Shown: positions 62,901-64,000 of the stretch, one piece after another | How the letters are laid out: each line of letters opens with the position of its first letter | Numbering within the stretch: the first letter of the stretch is position 1 | Translations under genes and position numbers: made by a program | Notes under the pieces: generated by a model | Databases searched by the model: none | The model's input: the letters and a program-made list of their open reading frames with translations, nothing else | Told to the model about the DNA's origin: nothing | Assembly: GCA_008508345.1 (NCBI GenBank) | Contig: QNGE01000857.1 | Span: 123,236 to 187,235 of the forward strand | DNA length: 64,000 nt | Direction of reading: 5' to 3' | Source of the DNA: Paragonimus westermani | Taxonomy: Eukaryota; Platyhelminthes; Trematoda; Plagiorchiida; Troglotrematidae

Positions 62901-63692
62901 CGAAATGGAAAAGGAAATCCAATAATTCGGAAAGTAGCTCATATACTCTTGCTAAACTAAAACGCCATCATGTGGTTTAGTAGATAAGTGTCCCGACAAT
63001 GTTTGACAATTGTCTACAGGTTGAGCGTTCAACACTCCGATGTGCGCGATGCTGAGACCCGAAACGATCGAAACGGTTGTTCATCACTTCTTTGGAAATC
63101 ACTTGGAACAAGTGGTTGTGAACAGTGTCTTTGATGAACGTACGAATTAGTGTGTCAAACCAAGCAAAAAAAGCACTCACGTGCCGACCGAACGAATCTA
63201 GCGAATTGTAGACCCAGCAGGAAACCATCACGATAACTCAGTGATATCTATTGATCGGAGTGATGAAAGCGTGTATCAGTCCAAGAGGTTACGTGACAGT
63301 GTGTTAAGGATAGAGGGGTCATGAGGCAAAGCTTCAGGCACTACAGCATGACACTTGCTAGTGCCACAGAAACGATAGTGTGAGAACTGACTCGGAGTCA
63401 TAGTGAAATCGTTCACAACCGAAGGGATAGGTTCGACAGCACAGCAGTATACAAAAAATGACACCCAACCCGGTTTATTAAACGAAACAGGAGATATCAA
63501 TGCGCTTGGAAATCGCAACACTCAAATGAAAGCCACCCACAAAGCAACAACCCGACTAAACGGATACTAGCTTGTTGGCAATACAATCCAGAAATGACTT
63601 ACAAGCACCTCATCCGTCAGAATTTCGAGCAATCGCACCAGAAGATAACCAGTCCGCAAGTCGATGAACAAATCCTGTACCCAACAGTTACG
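4181..63692 (-). CDS. Plakin-family cytolinker (probable spectraplakin), partial, 25 exons
   Basis: Seen: 25 exons bounded by AG/GT sites join with compatible phases into 2896 open codons. Domain order by residue of the joined frame: CH1 1-87, CH2 88 to about 215, plakin domain about 250-1445 (spectrin repeats, with an SH3-like part at about 830-910), plakin-repeat region 1446-2896 with a basic Ser-rich linker at about 2494-2600. Family knowledge: plakins tie actin (CH pair) to microtubules, intermediate filaments or adhesion junctions. Inference: since invertebrates have spectraplakins of the shot/VAB-10/MACF1 type, a spectrin rod, EF-hands and a GAS2 domain should follow to the left. The first coding exon lies right of the window. 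Introns range from 90 bp to 8.3 kb. The exact symbol and isoform set cannot be told from this window. Plectin-type termination in the repeats is the alternative. Confidence 0.9.
5390..6588 (-). other. Intron between exons 24 and 25
   Basis: 1.2 kb with a short TA-rich stretch near 5430-5445. I see no other structure. Confidence 0.85.
6589..7356 (-). CDS. Plakin gene exon 24: plakin repeats
   Basis: Two hundred and fifty-six codons (residues 2238-2493). [20 protein letters not shown] is a good plectin-repeat consensus. About seven more helices follow: [74 protein letters not shown]. Acceptor TTCTAAACAG and donor GTTGGT, phases 0/0. Like exon 23 it carries whole repeats, so exons 23-25 look like a cassette that can be spliced as a block. 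Confidence 0.92.
7357..10896 (-). other. Intron between exons 23 and 24
   Basis: 3.5 kb. It holds the tRNA-derived sequence at 7978-8052. A 103-codon minus-strand frame at 8900-9211 has no recognisable relatives. Otherwise nothing seen. Confidence 0.85.
7978..8052 (-). pseudogene. tRNA-derived sequence (pseudo-tRNA or SINE head)
   Basis: Seventy-five nt on the minus strand show a 7-bp acceptor stem (GGCTTCG with TGAAGCC), a D arm (GGTT/GAAC around AGTTGGTA) and a T arm (GTTGT, loop TTCAAAT, CCAAC) at standard spacing. The anticodon stem (CTTGC versus GAACA) does not pair and the variable region is long. It therefore looks like a decayed tRNA or a tRNA-derived element rather than a working gene. 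Confidence 0.5.
10897..13272 (-). CDS. Plakin gene exon 23: giant plakin-repeat exon
   Basis: A single exon of 792 codons (residues 1446-2237). After about 75 linker residues it carries roughly a dozen degenerate plectin repeats, recognised by the helix motif EA-x4-[96 protein letters not shown]. The best preceding strands are [12 protein letters not shown] and [11 protein letters not shown]. Family knowledge: sets of such repeats form plakin-repeat domains, which in plectin and desmoplakin bind intermediate filaments. Spacing and consensus here are loose, so filament binding is not assured. Acceptor CTGTATAG, donor GTGAGT. Confidence 0.93.
13273..14263 (-). other. Intron between exons 22 and 23
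   Basis: About 1 kb, nothing recognisable. It marks the border between the plakin domain and the plakin-repeat cassette. Confidence 0.85.
14264..14464 (-). CDS. Plakin gene exon 22: end of plakin domain
   Basis: Residues 1379-1445. It starts [20 protein letters not shown], matching SVIQEYVDLRTxYSELTTLTSQYI of plakins. An aromatic and Gly-rich loop follows ([18 protein letters not shown]), then [20 protein letters not shown]. The loop is not known to me in other plakins. Acceptor CTCTCCCAG, donor GTAATT, phases 0/0. Confidence 0.85.
14465..16212 (-). other. Intron between exons 21 and 22
   Basis: 1.7 kb. Short frames such as 15366-15737 (minus) show no family. No repeat seen. Confidence 0.85.
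16213..16480 (-). CDS. Plakin gene exon 21: plakin-domain spectrin repeat
   Basis: Residues 1289-1378. [20 protein letters not shown] and [20 protein letters not shown] are long heptad-rich helices around a loop with LESGPDH. The phase-2 entry completes a Glu codon. Donor GTGAGT, acceptor TTTGACAG. Equivalent to the last spectrin repeats of the plakin domain. Confidence 0.85.
16481..17850 (-). other. Intron between exons 20 and 21
   Basis: 1.4 kb with no recognisable element. Confidence 0.85.
17851..18071 (-). CDS. Plakin gene exon 20: plakin-domain spectrin repeat
   Basis: Residues 1216-1289. [20 protein letters not shown] and [20 protein letters not shown] are two amphipathic helices separated by a loop ([16 protein letters not shown]), the pattern of a spectrin repeat. 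Acceptor GTTTCATAG, donor GTAAGT, phase 0 in and 2 out. The plus-strand copy of the CH1 exon sits in the intron just upstream. Confidence 0.84.
18963..19451 (+). repeat. Inverted repeat arm A (copy of CH1 exon and flanks)
   Basis: About 489 bp nearly identical to the reverse complement of 63513-64000. Visible differences are one substitution and one C insertion near 19177-19191, one substitution near 19398, one near 19448, and two at the outer edge near 18966-18969. It lies in the intron between exons 19 and 20, in opposite orientation to the gene. Confidence 0.95.
19272..19361 (+). pseudogene. Orphan plus-strand copy of the CH1 exon
   Basis: The 30 codons are intact and identical in sequence to the real CH1 exon, with AACAG acceptor and GTAAGT donor both preserved. 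Being on the opposite strand it cannot be spliced into the host transcript. No partner exon encoding the rest of a CH domain is visible on the plus strand nearby. It is either a very recent duplication without function or a product of assembly. Confidence 0.8.
20956..21330 (-). CDS. Plakin gene exon 19: plakin-domain spectrin repeats
   Basis: Residues 1091-1215. [20 protein letters not shown], then [20 protein letters not shown] and [15 protein letters not shown] fit the spectrin repeat that begins SxIYLEKLKTxxxVIRxTQxAExxLxxxExxL. The exon ends in VEQAHKDLK. Acceptor TTCTCAAG, donor GTCAGC (weak), phases 0/0. Confidence 0.87.
21331..23125 (-). other. Intron between exons 18 and 19
   Basis: 1.8 kb. 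A 146-codon minus-strand frame at 21553-21993 is Arg- and Cys-rich and resembles nothing I know; I take it as chance. Confidence 0.8.
23126..23413 (-). CDS. Plakin gene exon 18: plakin-domain spectrin repeats
   Basis: Residues 995-1090. [20 protein letters not shown] matches YISELKNIRLRLEExE, and [17 protein letters not shown] and [12 protein letters not shown] correspond to the LRSELxxxLxKLEQ region. The exon is almost entirely helix-forming with leucine heptads. Acceptor CTACTTAG, donor GTATCT, phases 0/0. Confidence 0.88.
23414..24719 (-). other. Intron between exons 17 and 18
   Basis: 1.3 kb with a degenerate SINE-like fragment at 24016-24111. The part 24543-24719 stays open in frame with exon 17 and could be exon if the alternative donor is used. 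Confidence 0.75.
24016..24111 (+). mobile_element. SINE-like repeat, degenerate 3' fragment
   Basis: ACAAGAGCGAAACTCCAGTC, TAGTGCTTACCTTTC and TATGTGAGTATGAAAG match the body of the copies at 3.4 and 61.1 kb with several changes. It lies in the intron between exons 17 and 18. No head is visible. Confidence 0.5.
24720..24934 (-). CDS. Plakin gene exon 17: plakin-domain spectrin repeat, 3' end uncertain
   Basis: Residues about 923-994. [20 protein letters not shown] matches the ALWHQLHxxxKSLLAW helix and [20 protein letters not shown] matches FLRDSQDxxxFGPEDRLxxE. A strong pyrimidine tract ends at CCCAAAG. I chose donor GTTAGT because it gives phase 0 and the expected spacing to exon 18. A second in-frame donor (GTGCTT) would extend the exon to 24543 with 59 residues that do not resemble the family. 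Confidence 0.72.
25179..25314 (-). CDS. Plakin gene exon 16: end of SH3-like insertion
   Basis: Residues 878-922. [13 protein letters not shown] is taken as the last SH3 strand, compare AMVPSVCFLIPPP. After it the repeat helix resumes ([11 protein letters not shown]). The preceding intron is only 90 bp, the shortest in the gene. Acceptor GATTTCAG, donor GTATCT, phase 0 in and 1 out. Sequence similarity is weak, so this exon rests mainly on phase and position. Confidence 0.65.
25405..25743 (-). CDS. Plakin gene exon 15: plakin domain with start of SH3-like insertion
   Basis: Residues 765-877. [20 protein letters not shown] corresponds to LxEYxxHLxxLxxRAKxVVQL. The rest should be the SH3 embedded in the fifth spectrin repeat: [14 protein letters not shown] and [14 protein letters not shown] align with the strands before the conserved HWKV. 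About 50 residues between them ([20 protein letters not shown]...) have no clear equivalent, and the ALYDY motif is absent. The exon is more GC-rich than its neighbours. Acceptor TTTTCAG, donor GTAGTT, phases 0/0. Confidence 0.8.
25966..26190 (-). CDS. Plakin gene exon 14: plakin-domain spectrin repeat
   Basis: Residues 690-764. [20 protein letters not shown] matches FQAALQTQWSWMLQLCCCIE, followed by a heptad-like helix ([20 protein letters not shown]) equivalent to the AxFQFFSDxREAExxLxxL region. Phases 0/0. Donor GTTTGT is weak; acceptor GATACAG is good. Confidence 0.9.
26191..30508 (-). other. Intron between exons 13 and 14
   Basis: 4.3 kb. It holds the LINE endonuclease relic (27541-28160) in antisense to the gene. 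The 28.2-30.2 kb part may include more of the decayed element but I could not recognise any domain. Confidence 0.8.
27541..28160 (+). mobile_element. Relic of a non-LTR retrotransposon endonuclease
   Basis: Two frames carry pieces of an APE-type endonuclease. In the first, [19 protein letters not shown] is followed by [15 protein letters not shown], which fits the YAPT...FYxQLQ...VVAGDFNAQ block. In the second, from 28056, [17 protein letters not shown] and [10 protein letters not shown] fit the C-terminal IDHIAISxRWRxSVxDCRSFW...SDHALV block of LINEs common in flukes. A frameshift and stops separate and end the pieces, and the catalytic Asp of GDFN is changed. No reverse-transcriptase part was recognised downstream. 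Confidence 0.6.
30509..30613 (-). CDS. Plakin gene exon 13: plakin-domain spectrin repeat
   Basis: Residues 655-689, containing [19 protein letters not shown] and [11 protein letters not shown], matching LMRELEQKExxIKxLQxxGDxLLxxxHPAxxTV. The HPA motif is kept. Phases 0/0; acceptor TTATTACAG, donor GTGCGT. Confidence 0.88.
30614..32329 (-). other. Intron between exons 12 and 13
   Basis: 1.7 kb with nothing recognisable. Confidence 0.85.
32330..32497 (-). CDS. Plakin gene exon 12: plakin-domain spectrin repeat
   Basis: Residues 599-654. [20 protein letters not shown] with EVSRDWSHY matches the very conserved SLHSFVxxATxELxWLNEKEEEEVxxDWSD block. The acidic run after the Trp is replaced by RDRESRE. 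Phases 0/0, acceptor TTCACAG, donor GTAAGT. Confidence 0.9.
32498..35269 (-). other. Intron between exons 11 and 12
   Basis: 2.8 kb. Reading through the exon 11 donor stays open for about 188 codons, with hydrophobic, low-similarity sequence; I see no domain in it. Confidence 0.8.
35270..35347 (-). CDS. Plakin gene exon 11: plakin-domain spectrin repeat
   Basis: Residues 573-598, ending in [12 protein letters not shown], which matches YRETLGKLxxQYxKLL of plakins. Seventy-eight bases, phases 0/0, acceptor TATACAG, donor GTATGT. No recognisable function on its own; it completes the helix between exons 10 and 12. Confidence 0.83.
35348..38040 (-). other. Intron between exons 10 and 11
   Basis: 2.7 kb with no recognisable element. 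Confidence 0.85.
38041..38135 (-). CDS. Plakin gene exon 10: plakin-domain spectrin repeat
   Basis: Residues 541-572. [20 protein letters not shown] and [10 protein letters not shown] match the PSVEAQLxxHRxLHQSIEEF helix. It is short (95 bp), with a T-rich acceptor ending TTTTTTAG and donor GTACGG. Phase 1 in and 0 out fit both neighbours exactly. Confidence 0.85.
38136..40572 (-). other. Intron between exons 9 and 10
   Basis: 2.4 kb with no recognisable element; short frames near 38697-39113 have no family. Confidence 0.85.
40573..40844 (-). CDS. Plakin gene exon 9: plakin-domain spectrin repeats
   Basis: Residues about 450-540. [19 protein letters not shown] continues the helix of exon 8 (compare VQKLHDELVNLR). 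A Thr/Ser-rich loop follows (about 471-500). [20 protein letters not shown] then starts the next repeat, equivalent to FLQDLLAWVEENQRRV. Acceptor CTCATCAG, donor GTATGG, phases 2 to 1. Confidence 0.87.
40845..41769 (-). other. Intron between exons 8 and 9
   Basis: 0.9 kb, AT-rich in the middle (41150-41650). Nothing else seen. Confidence 0.85.
41770..41921 (-). CDS. Plakin gene exon 8: plakin-domain spectrin repeat
   Basis: Residues 400-450. [20 protein letters not shown] plus VHTEQIYR matches the family segment ending in VQ-LRDGRY-QxEQMYRR. The start is set at a TTTTAG acceptor giving phase 0 after exon 7; a second AG 18 bases downstream would break the phase. Donor GTAAGC leaves phase 2. 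Confidence 0.88.
41922..46528 (-). other. Intron between exons 7 and 8
   Basis: 4.6 kb. It holds the doubtful LTR pol relic at 45782-45960. No other structure recognised. Confidence 0.8.
45782..45960 (+). mobile_element. Possible LTR-retrotransposon pol relic
   Basis: One frame reads [20 protein letters not shown] and then [15 protein letters not shown]. This resembles the segment just before reverse transcriptase in Gypsy-type pol (DIxHxIxTTGPPI). The frame stops soon after and no RT catalytic motif is seen. The match is short and could be chance. Confidence 0.25.
46529..46750 (-). CDS. Plakin gene exon 7: plakin-domain spectrin repeat
   Basis: Residues 326-399. [11 protein letters not shown] corresponds to the IKLPPGY hinge, and [20 protein letters not shown] to the VEKEWGKLxxAILEREKSLR helix of plakin domains. 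Phase 0 at both ends, donor GTGAGT, acceptor TTGTCTGATTAG. The exon is predicted as a long amphipathic helix with many Arg and Glu residues. Confidence 0.87.
47025..47425 (-). CDS. Plakin gene exon 6: end of CH2 and start of plakin domain
   Basis: Residues about 192-325. [17 protein letters not shown] closes CH2 (compare PDEKSIITYVSSLYD). A Pro/Ser/Ala-rich stretch of about 35 residues follows ([15 protein letters not shown]...). A spectrin-like helix then begins at [20 protein letters not shown] and ends in a very basic segment ([18 protein letters not shown]), as in the first plakin-domain repeat of MACF1. Acceptor TCGTTGCAG is good; the donor GTTGGT is weak. Confidence 0.9.
47426..49635 (-). 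other. Intron between exons 5 and 6
   Basis: 2.2 kb inside the CH2 coding region. The 47.7-48.9 kb part is notably AT-rich. Nothing recognisable. Confidence 0.85.
49636..49751 (-). CDS. Plakin gene exon 5: second half of CH2
   Basis: The exon encodes [30 protein letters not shown] and VARLFDAE (residues about 153-191), matching [39 protein letters not shown] of plectin. The split Arg codon (AG|G) and the split Asp codon at the far end are both restored by the neighbouring exons. Only 212 bp separate it from exon 4. Donor GTGAGT. Confidence 0.92.
49964..50160 (-). CDS. Plakin gene exon 4: CH1-CH2 linker and first half of CH2
   Basis: The exon encodes residues 88-152: a linker ([10 protein letters not shown]...), then [19 protein letters not shown] and [20 protein letters not shown]. 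The last is the hallmark of CH2, compare NFTTSWRDGRLFNAIIHRHK in plectin. The start was placed at a CAG after a pyrimidine-rich tract because that gives phase 0 after exon 3; in-frame codons further upstream read as intron. Donor GTGAGC, ending in phase 2. Confidence 0.9.
53869..53909. repeat. (TA)n microsatellite
   Basis: About 20 uninterrupted TA units. It lies in the 8.3-kb intron between CH1 and CH2 exons. It accounts for the Ile-Tyr runs seen in short frames there. Confidence 0.98.
56457..56467. repeat. Poly-G run
   Basis: Eleven consecutive G bases in the same intron; a likely length-variable or sequencing-prone site. Confidence 0.9.
56871..56890. repeat. Short (CAGA)n tract
   Basis: Four to five units of ACAG/CAGA following a CACA stretch in the long CH1-CH2 intron. 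Confidence 0.8.
58483..58575 (-). CDS. Plakin gene exon 3: CH1, C-terminal part
   Basis: Ninety-three bases encode residues 57-87 and contain [20 protein letters not shown] followed by WIIILHFQ. This is nearly identical to the [28 protein letters not shown] block of plakins and is the best single proof of family. Acceptor ACTTCAG, donor GTGAGT, phases 0/0. Confidence 0.95.
58576..59123 (-). other. Intron between exons 2 and 3
   Basis: 548 bp with nothing recognisable. Confidence 0.88.
59124..59201 (-). CDS. Plakin gene exon 2: CH1, middle
   Basis: Seventy-eight bases encode residues 31-56. The part [16 protein letters not shown] matches the KLQNVQIALDYLRHRQ helix of plakin CH1. Spacing from EIL in the previous exon to QNVQ equals that of plectin/MACF1, so no exon is missing between them. 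The stretch just before, [10 protein letters not shown], replaces the usual LPREKGRMRFH and is strongly diverged. Donor GTAAGT, acceptor TTCCAG, phases 0/0. Confidence 0.88.
59202..63602 (-). other. Intron between exons 1 and 2
   Basis: 4.4 kb. It holds a SINE-like copy (61078-61264) and a weak retroelement-tail-like motif near 62600-62650. Plus-strand frames at 59580-60052 have no recognised family. Confidence 0.8.
61078..61264 (+). mobile_element. SINE-like repeat, full copy
   Basis: The head GGTCAACACAGTTGCCTCATG, then AAGCAGAGCCGGAGTTCC, aligns with 3357-3538. The tail TCTAATAAAGGCGAAGCTCA...GAAAGAGGCTG...ATGAGTGAT also matches. Roughly 75 percent similar by eye. It lies in the CH1 intron between exons 1 and 2. 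Confidence 0.62.
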
Positions 63693-64000
63693 CTGTTCAA
63701 TAAGAAACAAAAATGGAAACCAAATCTGTTAGCGCAGACAGAACGTGTGGATGTGTGTGTGTGCCAGAACTACGGGGAAAAACAAACGAACGCTAGAATT
63801 GGAGGCAGCCAAAATGCGAAGCACACCACGCAAAACCATTTGGAATACGTGCACGAAAATCGATCCGAAGAGCTGGTGAAAATTAACAGGACACAAACAG
63901 GCTGTGGCCAAAAGTCAGGAGCGCACAGTGCCTGTCTTACTGACTCGATCACTCGCCAGATATGTCGCATGGGGAGCATATGGCACATAACTGAGTGGAC
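63513..64000 (-). repeat. Inverted repeat arm B (true CH1 exon and flanks)
   Basis: This segment, read on the minus strand, matches the plus strand at 18963-19451 with about six differences. It spans intron with a (CA)n tract, the CH1 exon and about 90 bp of the next intron. Homology stops at 63513 on the inner side and still continues at the window edge. Confidence 0.95.
63603..63692 (-). CDS. Plakin gene exon 1 of window: CH1, first part
   Basis: Ninety bases encode 30 residues (1-30) with the CH1 signature [20 protein letters not shown], matching the DLYEDLRDGxxLxxLLEVL helix of plakin and beta-spectrin CH1 domains. The acceptor is a T-rich tract ending in AACAG and the donor is GTAAGT; both phases are 0. 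Residues before RNCW, including the start codon, must come from exons beyond 64000. The exon and both flanks recur, inverted, at 18963-19451. Confidence 0.85.

Noticed and set aside
62960..63050. tRNA-like A- and B-box motifs near GTGGTTTAGTAGATAAGTG and GCGTTCAACACTCC
   Set aside because: An anticodon-like hairpin exists, but neither an acceptor stem nor a proper T arm forms; too weak to call.

Overview
The window is animal genomic DNA dominated by one gene on the minus strand. I read 25 coding exons (4181-63692). They join with matching splice phases at all 24 junctions into one open frame of 2896 codons. In order the protein has an actin-binding pair of calponin-homology domains (CH1 lacking its first residues, then CH2), a plakin domain of spectrin repeats with an SH3-like insertion, and three large exons of degenerate plakin (plectin) repeats. 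It is a plakin-family cytolinker. Because protostomes are known to carry spectraplakins (Drosophila shot, C. elegans vab-10) rather than vertebrate-type plectins, I infer a spectraplakin whose spectrin rod, EF-hands and GAS2 domain would lie beyond the left edge. The start codon and first exon(s) lie beyond the right edge.

The organism is an invertebrate. Long introns, moderate GC, a strongly diverged plakin and a relic of a LINE endonuclease like those common in flukes suggest a flatworm, perhaps a digenean trematode. I cannot name a species and hold this inference at moderate confidence. Nothing looks bacterial or viral.

Layout from right to left, which is the direction of transcription: 63.7-58.5 kb CH1 (three exons); 58.5-50.2 kb an 8.3-kb intron with microsatellites; 50.2-47.0 kb CH2 and the start of the plakin domain; 46.8-14.3 kb the plakin domain in small exons separated by 0.1-4.6-kb introns; 13.3-4.2 kb three exons (792, 256 and 403 codons) of plakin repeats and linker; 4.2-0 kb non-coding sequence with a 588-bp tandem duplication.

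Introns hold a broken LINE endonuclease (27.5-28.2 kb), copies of a short tRNA-like SINE family (3.36, 3.6, 24.0 and 61.1 kb), a tRNA-derived sequence (about 8.0 kb) and simple repeats. The most unusual structure is an inverted, almost identical copy of about 489 bp at 18963-19451. It carries the CH1 exon with intact splice sites on the plus strand, 44 kb from the real exon and inside another intron of the same gene. It is either a recent inverted duplication or an assembly artefact.
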